DNA from: Neoroseomonas marina
GTDB lineage: Bacteria; Pseudomonadota; Alphaproteobacteria; Acetobacterales; Acetobacteraceae
DNA: 64,000 nt
Assembly: GCF_012927745.1 (NCBI RefSeq)
Contig: NZ_JABBKX010000004.1
Coordinates: 248,001-312,000, forward strand
Direction of reading: 5' to 3'
Part shown: in pieces, positions 44,916-53,228 of the stretch
How positions within the stretch are numbered: position 1 is the first letter of the stretch
Layout: each line of letters begins with the position of its first letter
Position numbers and translations under genes: made by a program
Notes under the pieces: generated by a model
What the model was told of the DNA's origin: nothing
Databases searched by the model: none
The model's input: the letters and a program-made list of their open reading frames with translations, nothing else

Positions 44916-46033
44916 CGCGGGCGCGGGTCTGGTCCCTCGGGCTGGCGGACTGGCCCGCGGAGGACCGCGCGGCATGGGAAGGCGCGTTCTCTGCCGCTGA
45001 CAGCCCGTTCGACGAGAATGGCGCCTCTCTCGAACTCGGTGACTTCGCCCGGCGCAAGATCCGCGAGGCCTATGGCGTGTGGCTCCACTACCTCCGGCGC
45101 CGCGGCGAGCTCGATCCGCTGGCCTCGCCGGCTGCCCGTGCGAGCCGGCCCCGGCTCGACGGCTGGATCGCCGACCAGCGGGGGCGCGGCAATCGCGGCA
45201 CCACCGTCCACGGCCGCCTGCGCGACCTACAGCGCTGCCTCGCCCTGATCGATCCCGCTGCCGATGTCGGGTTCATCCTCCAACCCGGCGGGCGCTCCCT
45301 GCGCCGCCTGCTGAAGCCCAAGCCGCGCTGGTGCGAGGTACGCGACTCTCGCGAACTCCTGGCCCGCGCCCTCGATCTGTTCCGGGCAGGCTGCGAGGGA
45401 CAGGGCTACGCCAAGGGTCGGGTTGCAGTGCGCGATGCCGCGCTGCTCGGGCTGCTCGCCGCCCACGGCCCTCGCATCCGCTCCGTCGGCGCCATGGAGA
45501 TCGGCGAGAACATCGTCCGGACCGAGGCTGGATACCGTCTGCACTTCGGCGAGAAGGACACCAAGACCAAGGTGTTCATGAGCTACGACATGCATCCCGA
45601 GCTGGTTCCCGTGTTCGACCGCTATCTTTCGAACGTCCGTCCCAGCCTCCCGGGCAGCGCGTTCAGCGCCGCCGTTTGGATCGGCACCAGGGGCAGCGCG
45701 TTGTCGGCGCTTGATCTCGGCAAGGTCGTCCGCCGGCGGACCAAGGCCTGGTTCGGGCGCGAGGAGGGGCCGCACTGGTTTCGCAAGTGCCTGCGCACCA
45801 CGGCCTCCATGATCTCCCCGGAACTGGCGCTCGACGCCGGGGCTGCCCTCGGGCACGACCCGCAGGTCTCCATCGACCACTACCTGAAGTCCCGCGGCAC
45901 CGAGGCGCTGCGCCGCCATGGCGTCCGCATCGCTGGCCTGCGTAAGGAGACCTGGTCGCTTGCCGCCTCGCACTATGGTTGGCGGGGCCGCGCGAAGGGC
46001 GCGACCCGGCAATCCCGCCGGAAGGCGCCATGA
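44912..46033 (+). CDS. Tyrosine site-specific recombinase 2
   Basis: The 373-residue protein is a second tyrosine recombinase, unlike the first in sequence. It has an N-terminal core-binding domain (about 40-140), then catalytic Arg in HGPRIRSVGAME, Lys in GEKDTKTKVF, HxxR in HWFRKCLRTT, His in LGHDPQVS and Tyr in IDHYLKS. A GTG start at 44912 overlaps the previous stop (GTGA), and its own stop overlaps the serine recombinase start. Tight coupling suggests equal production of the proteins and perhaps a joint complex. Confidence 0.86.
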   Translation: MTRARVWSLGLADWPAEDRAAWEGAFSAADSPFDENGASLELGDFARRKIREAYGVWLHYLRRRGELDPLASPAARASRPRLDGWIADQRGRGNRGTTVHGRLRDLQRCLALIDPAADVGFILQPGGRSLRRLLKPKPRWCEVRDSRELLARALDLFRAGCEGQGYAKGRVAVRDAALLGLLAAHGPRIRSVGAMEIGENIVRTEAGYRLHFGEKDTKTKVFMSYDMHPELVPVFDRYLSNVRPSLPGSAFSAAVWIGTRGSALSALDLGKVVRRRTKAWFGREEGPHWFRKCLRTTASMISPELALDAGAALGHDPQVSIDHYLKSRGTEALRRHGVRIAGLRKETWSLAASHYGWRGRAKGATRQSRRKAP

Positions 46034-47688
46034 CCATGCGCTGCCTGATCTACGCGCGGTTCTCGAGCGACCTGCAGAGCGCCGCCTCCATCGAGGACCA
46101 GTTCCGGATCTGCCACGAGCGTGCCGCACGCGAGGGCTGGTCCATCGTCGGCCAGTTCTCCGATGCCGCGATCTCCGGGGCCACTCTCCTGCGGCCGGGC
46201 TACCAGGGCCTGCTGGAGGCCATCCGCACCGGCAAGGTCGACATCGTCCTCGCCGAAAGCCTCGACCGGTTCTCCCGCGACCTCGAGCATGTCGCCGCGT
46301 TCCACAAGCAGGCAACGTTCTGCCAGGTGCGCATCGTCACCCTCGCCGAGGGCGAGATCTCCGAGCTCCATGTCGGTCTCAAGGGCACCATGGGCGCCCT
46401 CTACCTCAAGGACCTCGCCGCCAAGACCCATCGCGGGCAGGTGGGCAGGGTCCGCAAGGGTTTCGCGTTCGGCGCCCCGCCCTACGGCTATCGCAAGGTC
46501 CGCCGGTTCGACGAGCAGGGCGAGCCGGTGCGAGGCCTCCGGGAGATCGACCCGGCCGAGGCTGCCGTGGTCCGCCGCATCTTTGGCGACTACGTCGCCG
46601 GCCACAGCCCCCGCACCATCGCGGCGGCGCTGAATGCCGAGGGCATCCCCGGCCCGGCGGGAACGCCCTGGTACGACACCGGCATCCGCGGCCGCGCCCA
46701 GCGGGGCGACGGCATCCTGCGCAACCCGATCTATGCCGGCCGGCTGCGCTGGAACCGCAGCCACCAGCCGCGCGATCCGCTGACCGGGCGCCATGTCCGC
46801 CGCAAGCGTCCTCCCGAGGAGGTGGTCGAGGCGGAGGTGCCCGAGCTGCGCATCGTCGACGACACGCTCTGGGAGCGTGCCCAAGCGCGTCTCTCCCAGG
46901 AGGTCGCCCCGGAAAATGGCCGGGCCGTTCCCGCGTTCTGGGAACGCCGGCGCCCGAAGCACCTGGTGACCGGCAAGGTGGTGTGCGGCACCTGCGGGGG
47001 CACGTTCGCCGCCCTGGGGAGGGACTACCTCGGCTGCCAGCGCGCCCGGCGCGGCAAGGGCTGCTCGAACACCCGCCGGGTCCGGCGACCAAAGCTCGAG
47101 GCGATGATCATGGAGGCGCTGGGCTCCCGGCTGATGCGCCCCGACCTCGTCGCCGCGTTCTGCCGGGCGTTCGTCGAGGCGTGGAACGGGGCACAGGCGG
47201 AGGCCGCGGCCGCGACCGCGGCGCACAGGCTCGAATTGCAAGGGATCCAGAGGAAGCTGGACAACCTCGTCGAGGCCATCGCCGAGGGCGTGCGGGCGCC
47301 CGGCGTGCAGCGGAAGCTGGAGGAACTGGAGTCCCGTCGCGGGCAGTTGCTGGCGGCGGTGAAGGACCAGCCGGCCCCGGCACCCGCGTTGCTTCCCAAT
47401 CTCGCCGAGGTCTACGCCGATCGGGTCGCCGTGCTGCGGACCGCGATCGAAGGACGAGAGGACCCAGAGGTGTTGGAGGCCGCCCGCGCCCTCATCGACA
47501 AGGTCATCGTCAGCCCCGGACAAGGGCCGGACGACCCACCCGAGATCGAACTGGTGGGTCAGCTCGTCGAGCTGCTCCGCGCCGGCGGCGTTAATCTGAC
47601 CCAGGAGGACACCACCGTCGGCGGCGTCCTCAACACTCTGTCCGCAGGTTCGGAAAAGGAGGACTCAGGGGGCGGCGCCCCTCCATGA
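46030..47688 (+). CDS. Large serine recombinase
   Basis: The 552-residue protein has the resolvase catalytic domain at the N-terminus (YARFSSDLQ with nucleophile Ser12; SIEDQF; LDRFSRD), then the recombinase domain (GAPPYGYRKVRR; ILRNPIYAGRL). After it come a zinc ribbon (CGTCGG...GCQRARRGKGC) and a C-terminal coiled coil, as in phage-type integrases. It overlaps the second tyrosine recombinase by 4 bases. Its stop (47686-47688) directly abuts the pirin stop on the other strand. Finding a serine integrase coupled to two tyrosine recombinases is unusual. Confidence 0.9.
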   Translation: MTMRCLIYARFSSDLQSAASIEDQFRICHERAAREGWSIVGQFSDAAISGATLLRPGYQGLLEAIRTGKVDIVLAESLDRFSRDLEHVAAFHKQATFCQVRIVTLAEGEISELHVGLKGTMGALYLKDLAAKTHRGQVGRVRKGFAFGAPPYGYRKVRRFDEQGEPVRGLREIDPAEAAVVRRIFGDYVAGHSPRTIAAALNAEGIPGPAGTPWYDTGIRGRAQRGDGILRNPIYAGRLRWNRSHQPRDPLTGRHVRRKRPPEEVVEAEVPELRIVDDTLWERAQARLSQEVAPENGRAVPAFWERRRPKHLVTGKVVCGTCGGTFAALGRDYLGCQRARRGKGCSNTRRVRRPKLEAMIMEALGSRLMRPDLVAAFCRAFVEAWNGAQAEAAAATAAHRLELQGIQRKLDNLVEAIAEGVRAPGVQRKLEELESRRGQLLAAVKDQPAPAPALLPNLAEVYADRVAVLRTAIEGREDPEVLEAARALIDKVIVSPGQGPDDPPEIELVGQLVELLRAGGVNLTQEDTTVGGVLNTLSAGSEKEDSGGGAPP

Positions 47689-48639
47689 TCAAGCCGGCCG
47701 CGCTTCCGCCCGCACCGTCACCCGCCCTTCCGGAAGCGGGATGAACTCCTTCTCGTCCCCCGGCACCTTGGCGAAGCGCCCGGCCTTCCAGTCTTCCTTG
47801 GCCTGCTCGAGCCGTTCGCGTGAGGAGGCGACGAAGTTCCAGAAGAGGTAGCGCGGCCCGTCCATGGTCGCGCCGCCGAGCATCAGCAGCCGCGCCCCAT
47901 CCGGTCCCGCGGTCAGGGCGAGCGCGTCACCTGGCCGGAAGACGAGCATCCGCCCGGCCTCGAAGCGCGTTCCGGCGACCTCGACGCTGCCCTGGACGAC
48001 ATAGGCCCCGCGTTCCTCATGCTGGTCGGGGAGCGGCAACCGGGCGCCGGGCGCCAGGACGGCGTCGGCATAGAAGAGCGGCGAGGAGACGGCGACCGGA
48101 GACCGCAACCCCCATCCCTCTCCGGCGATCAGGCGCATGCGCACGCCCTCGTCGTCGACCAGCGGCAGGTCCCCTGCCCCATGATGGACGAAGCCGGGCG
48201 TGGTGCCCTCCGCGTTCTTGGGCAGGGCCACCCAGGACTGGATGCCGAACATGCGTCGCGTGCGGTCACGCTGGGCGGGATCGGTGCGCTCGGAATGGAC
48301 GATACCGCTGCCGGCGGTCATCCAGTTCAGCTCTCCGGGGCGGATCGGCTGCGCGCTGCCCAGGCTGTCGCGGTGGAAGATCTCGCCCTCGAACAGGTAG
48401 GTGACGGTCGACAGGCCGATATGCGGATGCGGACGCACGTCGAGGCCCTTGCCGGTGAGGAACTCGCCCGGGCCCATCTGGTCGAAGAAGATGAAGGGGC
48501 CGACCATCTGGCGTTCCTTCGCCGGCAGGGCGCGGCGCACCTCGAAGCCGCCGACGTCGTGGGCGCGGGGAATGATGACGTGCTCGAGGCCCGGCGGGGG
48601 CGCGGGGCAGGTCGGGTCGGCTTCGTCGAGGGTGCTCAT
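47689..48639 (-). CDS. Pirin family protein
   Basis: The 316-residue bicupin protein has the pirin metal-site pattern: RPHPHIGLSTVTYLFEGEIF with two His, then HSERT. FDQMGPGEF and the C-terminal pirin domain (about 190-300, PRYLFWNFVASSRE) are also typical. Pirins are iron-binding proteins with reported quercetinase activity or regulatory roles; the role here is unknown. It is the first gene to the right of the recombinases, and its stop touches theirs. A 95-base space separates it from the polysaccharide genes. Confidence 0.9.
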   Translation of the reverse strand: MSTLDEADPTCPAPPPGLEHVIIPRAHDVGGFEVRRALPAKERQMVGPFIFFDQMGPGEFLTGKGLDVRPHPHIGLSTVTYLFEGEIFHRDSLGSAQPIRPGELNWMTAGSGIVHSERTDPAQRDRTRRMFGIQSWVALPKNAEGTTPGFVHHGAGDLPLVDDEGVRMRLIAGEGWGLRSPVAVSSPLFYADAVLAPGARLPLPDQHEERGAYVVQGSVEVAGTRFEAGRMLVFRPGDALALTAGPDGARLLMLGGATMDGPRYLFWNFVASSRERLEQAKEDWKAGRFAKVPGDEKEFIPLPEGRVTVRAEARPA

Positions 48640-48734
48640 CGGGGATCTCCTGCGTCGGGCAGGAGTATCGTGATCGCCGCCGCGTCACGCCATCGCCGCG
48701 TGGCGATGGCCTTCATCATCCGGACGGATCGTGA

Positions 48735-49388
48735 TCAGGCGAGCAGGATCTTGCGCGCCACGAAGCCTTCCGCGTAGCGCTCCGGCGCGCGGCATTCCAT
48801 GCCCCGCAGGCGGGCGAGGCCCTGGAAGGTCTCGGGGTCGAACCAGTCCTTGCCGTGCTGGGTCGCGAAATGCAGTTCCAGCAGCTCAAGCTTCTTCGCC
48901 AGCGTCGCCGCGGCAAGCGGGACATAGACGTTCGGCCGCCCGAGGTCCCCGTCCCATTTCGGGATCTCGTATTCCAGCACGACATGGTCGCGGAAGGCAT
49001 TCCAGGTGAGCTCCGAGACCAGGCGGTGGTCCTGGTGGGCGTCGTCGGATTTGTGGGTCAGGACCACGTCGGGCGTGAAGCGGCGCGCGAGGTCCTGCAT
49101 CCACTCCTTGATCGGCGCGCGCTCGACCGGGAAGTAGCCGTCGCGAAACTGCTGGAGCTCGATCCGCGCGCTGGCCGCGCCCTGGAGGAAGGAACGCGCA
49201 GAAGTCTCGGCTTCCTCGCCCCGCTGGCCGGGCGCGCTGAGGACGCACCAGGTCGCTTCGACCTTCACCCCGCGCGCGATCCATTCGAGCAGGGCGCCGC
49301 CGGCGCCGATCTCGATGTCGTCGGAATGGGCGCCAAGGCAGAGGACGTTCAGCCTCTCCCCCGGTGTCGCAAGGCTCAGCCCTTTCAT
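48735..49388 (-). CDS. PIG-L family N-acetylglucosaminyl-deacetylase-like protein
   Basis: The 217-residue protein is a LmbE/PIG-L zinc hydrolase that removes acetyl groups from amino sugars or related compounds. The metal motif HSDDIEIG (AHxDD type) is near residue 20 and the second site HQDHRLVSE near 118. The start at 49388 overlaps the cytidylyltransferase stop, making it the third gene of a minus-strand operon. Its substrate is probably a sugar intermediate of the same pathway, by context. Confidence 0.87.
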   Translation of the reverse strand: MKGLSLATPGERLNVLCLGAHSDDIEIGAGGALLEWIARGVKVEATWCVLSAPGQRGEEAETSARSFLQGAASARIELQQFRDGYFPVERAPIKEWMQDLARRFTPDVVLTHKSDDAHQDHRLVSELTWNAFRDHVVLEYEIPKWDGDLGRPNVYVPLAAATLAKKLELLELHFATQHGKDWFDPETFQGLARLRGMECRAPERYAEGFVARKILLA

Positions 49389-50197
49389 TCCGCCGCGACG
49401 AGGCGCGGGCGGCGCTTGCCGGCATGGTCGCCGGGCAGCCACGGCATCTCCCCACGCTCGACCATATCCTCGAGGACCTGGCGGTCGCGCAGCGTGTCCA
49501 TGGACCGCCAGAAGCCCTCATGCTTCCAGGCCATCAGCTTGCCGTCCCGGATCAGGCGGTCGAAGGGCTCCAGGACGAGCTCGTCCCCCTCGCGCATGTA
49601 GTCGAAGATCTGCGGGCGGAAGATGAAGTAGCCGCCGTTGATCCAGATGTCCGACCGGTCGGAACTGCGGAAGGCCTGCACCTTCCCGTCGGGGGCGATG
49701 TCCGCGAGGTGGTAGGTCAGCGGCGGACGCACGGCGACGAAGCAGCCGACCTTGTCGCTGGCCTTGAACTGGCGAATCACCTCGGTCAGGTCGAGGTCGG
49801 TCAGCCCGTCGCTGTAGTTGGCGAGGAACATCTCCTCGTCCTTGACCTGGTCGCGCACGGCCCAGAGCCGTTCGCCGATGTTCCGCCAGATGCCGGTGTC
49901 GATCATCGTGACGCGCCAGTCCTGGCGCTTCTCGCCGAGCATCTCGACCTGGGTGCCGCCGGCGGTGACGACGCAGTCGCCGAAGGCCTCATGGCGGTGG
50001 CTGACGAAGAAGTCCTTCACCACGTTCGCCTTGTAGCCCAGGCAGAGCACGAAATCCTTGTGGCCGTGATGGCTGTAGTACTGCATCACGTGCCACATGA
50101 TCGGCTGCTGGCCGATCGGGATCATCGGCTTGGGGATGTTCTCGGAGTACTCGCGGATACGCGTGCCGAGGCCACCGCAGAAGAGAACGACCTTCAT
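49385..50197 (-). CDS. rfbF: Glucose-1-phosphate cytidylyltransferase
   Basis: The 270-residue nucleotidyltransferase matches RfbF, which makes CDP-glucose from CTP and glucose 1-phosphate, the entry to CDP-linked dideoxy- and branched-sugar pathways. It has the signature CGGLGTRIREYSENIPKPMI at the N-terminus, SDGLTD, the INGGYFIF motif and the late KHEGFWRSMDT segment. No CDP-glucose 4,6-dehydratase gene is adjacent. It overlaps both neighbours by 4 bases. Confidence 0.92.
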   Translation of the reverse strand: MKVVLFCGGLGTRIREYSENIPKPMIPIGQQPIMWHVMQYYSHHGHKDFVLCLGYKANVVKDFFVSHRHEAFGDCVVTAGGTQVEMLGEKRQDWRVTMIDTGIWRNIGERLWAVRDQVKDEEMFLANYSDGLTDLDLTEVIRQFKASDKVGCFVAVRPPLTYHLADIAPDGKVQAFRSSDRSDIWINGGYFIFRPQIFDYMREGDELVLEPFDRLIRDGKLMAWKHEGFWRSMDTLRDRQVLEDMVERGEMPWLPGDHAGKRRPRLVAAE

Positions 50198-51486
50198 GTC
50201 GGCATCTCCTTCGGGTCAATGATGGTCGCTTCGGGAATGGGAACGATGAACTTGCCGCCCCAGTCGCCGATGTGGCGCATCTGCTGGACGATCTCGTCCT
50301 TCAGGTTCCAGGGCAGGATCAGGACATAGTCGGGCTTCGCCTCGTCGATCGCCTCGACGGGGTGGATCGGGATGTGCATCCCGGGGGTGAAGAGCCCGTG
50401 CTTGTAGGGATTGCGGTCGACGGTGAAGTCCAGGAAGTCGGTGCCGATACCGCAGTAGTTGAGCAGCGTGTTGCCCTTGCCCGGCGCGCCGTAGCCGCAG
50501 ATCTTCAGGCCTTCGTCCTTCGCCCCGATGAGGACGGAGAGCAGGCGCCGCTTGGTGCGCTTCACCTTCGCGGCGAAGGCGTCATACGTGCGCATGTCGC
50601 GCACGCCGGCGGCTTCCTCGCGCGCCTGCAGGGCGGGAACGGACGGGGCGATCGGCCGCGTGGATTCGATCCGCGCCAGATGGACGCGCAGTGAGCCGCC
50701 ATGCGTCCGCAGCTCCTCCACGTCGATCACCTTGAGCCGGTGCTTCTCCGCCATGCGCAGGATGGTGTGGAAGGAGAAGTAGGAGAAGTGCTCGTGGTAG
50801 ATCGTGTCGAACTGGTTCTCCGCGATCAGCCGCTCGAGATGCGGGAACTCGAGCGTGCAAACGCCCTCGGGCTTCAGCAGGATGCGGATGCCGCCGACGA
50901 AGTCGTTCAGGTCGGGCACCTGCGCCAGCACGTTGTTGCCGGCGATGAGGTCGGCGGCCTGCCCCTCGGCGACCATGCGCTCGGCGAGCGCGACGCCGAA
51001 GAATTCGACCAGGGTCGGGATCCCCTTCCCCTTCGCCACTGCCGCGACATTGGCCGCGGGCTCGACGCCGAGCACGGGGATGCCCATCGGCAGGAAATGC
51101 TGCAGCAGGTAGCCGTCATTGCTCGCGAGCTCGACGACCAGGCTGTTCGCGTCGAGGCCAAGGCGCTGCGCGATGCCGTGGCAATACGCCTTGGCGTGGG
51201 CCACCCAGCTCGTCGAGTAGGAGGAGAAGTAGGCGTATTCGGTGAAGATGTGGTCCGGCGTCACGTATTCCTTGAGCTGCACCAGCAGGCAGTGCTCGCA
51301 GACCAGGGCATGGAGCGGGAAGAACGGCTCCATGCCGTCTCGCTCCTCCGGCCGCCGGAAGCTCTCGCAGAGCGGCGACATGCCGAGGTCGACCATGGTG
51401 CGCCGGATCGGCATGTTGCACAGGCGGCAGCTGCCCGTGGTGCGGCTGCCATCGTCGATGGTGAAGCGGCGGGCTTCGATGTTCAT
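50194..51486 (-). CDS. Sugar C-methyltransferase (TylC3/class I SAM type)
   Basis: The 430-residue protein has an N-terminal zinc-binding part (CRLCNMPI and CEHCLLVQ), a SAM-binding domain (VVELASNDGYLLQHF, about 115-130), the IYHEHFSYFS motif and a C-terminal domain with ICGYGAPGKGNTLLNY. This is the layout of NDP-4-keto-deoxyhexose 3-C-methyltransferases. Together with RfbF it suggests a branched sugar. It is first in the three-gene operon with rfbF and the PIG-L gene. Confidence 0.88.
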   Translation of the reverse strand: MNIEARRFTIDDGSRTTGSCRLCNMPIRRTMVDLGMSPLCESFRRPEERDGMEPFFPLHALVCEHCLLVQLKEYVTPDHIFTEYAYFSSYSTSWVAHAKAYCHGIAQRLGLDANSLVVELASNDGYLLQHFLPMGIPVLGVEPAANVAAVAKGKGIPTLVEFFGVALAERMVAEGQAADLIAGNNVLAQVPDLNDFVGGIRILLKPEGVCTLEFPHLERLIAENQFDTIYHEHFSYFSFHTILRMAEKHRLKVIDVEELRTHGGSLRVHLARIESTRPIAPSVPALQAREEAAGVRDMRTYDAFAAKVKRTKRRLLSVLIGAKDEGLKICGYGAPGKGNTLLNYCGIGTDFLDFTVDRNPYKHGLFTPGMHIPIHPVEAIDEAKPDYVLILPWNLKDEIVQQMRHIGDWGGKFIVPIPEATIIDPKEMPT

Positions 51487-51601
51487 GCGGGGGCCTCGGT
51501 GACTCGGCCGGCGCGTCCGGCGTCACGATGATCTGATCGGAAAACGACCGAGCATGCCCGCTCGTACGGCCAAAACTTCTCCGTCTTTTCCGGCATCCGG
51601 A

Positions 51602-52540
51602 TCACGACACGGCGGCTTCCGCAACGAGCGCCGGGCGATACCGCAGCACGTCGCCGCGGCCCGCCGTGTCGTCGTCGTGCAGAAGGATCACATCCTCCGG
51701 CACCGGGCTGAGATCCGAGGCGCGGAGGTAGTCACGCATCGTCGTCCCCGTGCAGCGGGAATCGACGTTGGGGGCGCCCCGGTTCATCGCGGCGTCCCCG
51801 ATGTCGATGGTGCGGAAGTCGATGCTGTAGCGCGCGACACCGGTGGCGTTGGGGACGGTCTCGTGCAGTTGGGCGCCCGCGAAGAGGATGATCCCGCCGG
51901 GGGGCGGCAGGTAGCAAAGGCGCGGGCCTTCGAGTGCCTGTTGCGGCTTCGGCTGCTCCCGCGTGTCCGACTTCACATGCAGCGCGGCGGATGCGCGGTT
52001 GCGGGTGTTCCAGTCGTAGTAGTTGTAGATCTCGGAATTGTTCGCAACCGGCCTGTCGAAGTACTGCGGATAGAAGGCCATCGCGTTGCCGGCTTCGATC
52101 GGGAAGACCGGCATCCACCAGTTCAGCTGGCACATCGGCGCGGAGTACCAGGTGTCGCGATGCGGGTGGAACGCATAGGCAATGCCGGACGACAGGAAGT
52201 CCGACGGGTAGGCCGAGCGCAGACGCGGGACATCGAAATAGAGGCTGTCGAGATCGACGCCATGCTCGGCCATGATCGCCGGGATCAGGCGCTTGCAGTC
52301 CGGATGGTGGATGAAGCGCGGCTTCACCTTCGCAAGGACCGCGGCGACGTCCTCGGCCGAAAGGTGGCGGTGTATGGTGCGCGGATCATGCGGGGCGAAG
52401 ACCTCGGCGAGCATCTGCTGCGCGAGGCGGGTCATCTCGGCGCTCGCCGGCGTGGGCGAGAGGATGATGATGTCGCCGGCGTAGAGTGCTTCCCGCCGCT
52501 CGGCATCCGTCATCGCGGGATCGACGTGGACGCTGGCCAT
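51602..52540 (-). CDS. Phytanoyl-CoA dioxygenase-like Fe(II)/2-oxoglutarate enzyme
   Basis: The 312-residue protein has the facial-triad pattern of this family: HxD in FHPHRDTWYSAP and a distal His in AQLHETVPN followed by an Arg in VARYSIDFRT. WMPVFPIEAGNAMAFYP is typical of the core barrel. Such enzymes hydroxylate small molecules; inside a sugar cluster it may modify a sugar or lipid, but that is not certain. It sits alone between the methyltransferase gene and a divergent epimerase gene. Confidence 0.72.
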   Translation of the reverse strand: MASVHVDPAMTDAERREALYAGDIIILSPTPASAEMTRLAQQMLAEVFAPHDPRTIHRHLSAEDVAAVLAKVKPRFIHHPDCKRLIPAIMAEHGVDLDSLYFDVPRLRSAYPSDFLSSGIAYAFHPHRDTWYSAPMCQLNWWMPVFPIEAGNAMAFYPQYFDRPVANNSEIYNYYDWNTRNRASAALHVKSDTREQPKPQQALEGPRLCYLPPPGGIILFAGAQLHETVPNATGVARYSIDFRTIDIGDAAMNRGAPNVDSRCTGTTMRDYLRASDLSPVPEDVILLHDDDTAGRGDVLRYRPALVAEAAVS

Positions 52541-52697
52541 GATGCCCTTCCCCCCGCCCGCGGGATGCGGGCCCGAAACAGATTGTCCCGTTGCGCTCCC
52601 GTGACGCTGCGGGCCCCGTCGAAAACTTTTCTGTCGTCCGCGGTGAACGTGCCCGCAACCGCCCTAGTCTCCGCACCCACACCTGGAGGCCTTGGGC

Positions 52698-53228
52698 ATG
52701 CGCTTCACTCCGGCCGGCATCGCGGGAGTCTTCGTGATCGAGCCGGAGCCGATCAGCGACGACCGCGGCTTCTTCGCGCGGACGTTCTGCACCCGCGAAT
52801 TCGCGTCGCATGACCTGGAGACGCAGTTCGTCCAGCACAGCCTGTCCTACAACCGGGCATCCGGCACGCTGCGGGGCATGCACTTCCAGCGGGAACCCCA
52901 TGGCGAGGTGAAGGTCGTCACCTGCCGCAAGGGCGCGATCCATGACGTGCTGCTCGATCTGCGTGCCGACTCACCGACCCGCGGCCGATGGCAGGCCTTC
53001 GACCTGACGGCCGATAACCGCCGGTCGCTCTATGTCCCGAAAGGCGTCGCCCACGGGTTTCAGACGCTAGAGGCCGACACCGAGGTCTTCTACCTCATCT
53101 CGGCCTTTCACGAACCGCAGGTGTCCGCGGGCGTCCGTCACGACGACCCGGCCTTCGGCATCGTCTGGCCGCGGCCGGTGTCAGTGATCTCGGAGAAGGA
53201 CCGGGCCTGGCCCGCCTTCAGCGCGTGA
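52698..53228 (+). CDS. dTDP-4-dehydrorhamnose 3,5-epimerase family protein
   Basis: The 176-residue cupin enzyme is RmlC/RfbC-like and inverts stereocentres on 4-keto sugar nucleotides. Visible motifs are DDRGFFARTF, the catalytic His region GTLRGMHFQREPHGE, VLLDLR, and KGVAHGFQTLEADTEVFYLI. The ATG at 52698 has GGAGG 8 bases ahead; an upstream TTG is too close. No rmlA, rmlB or rmlD is present, so it probably acts on a CDP-linked or related intermediate. Its end overlaps the convergent GT4 gene by 11 bases. Confidence 0.88.
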   Translation: MRFTPAGIAGVFVIEPEPISDDRGFFARTFCTREFASHDLETQFVQHSLSYNRASGTLRGMHFQREPHGEVKVVTCRKGAIHDVLLDLRADSPTRGRWQAFDLTADNRRSLYVPKGVAHGFQTLEADTEVFYLISAFHEPQVSAGVRHDDPAFGIVWPRPVSVISEKDRAWPAFSA

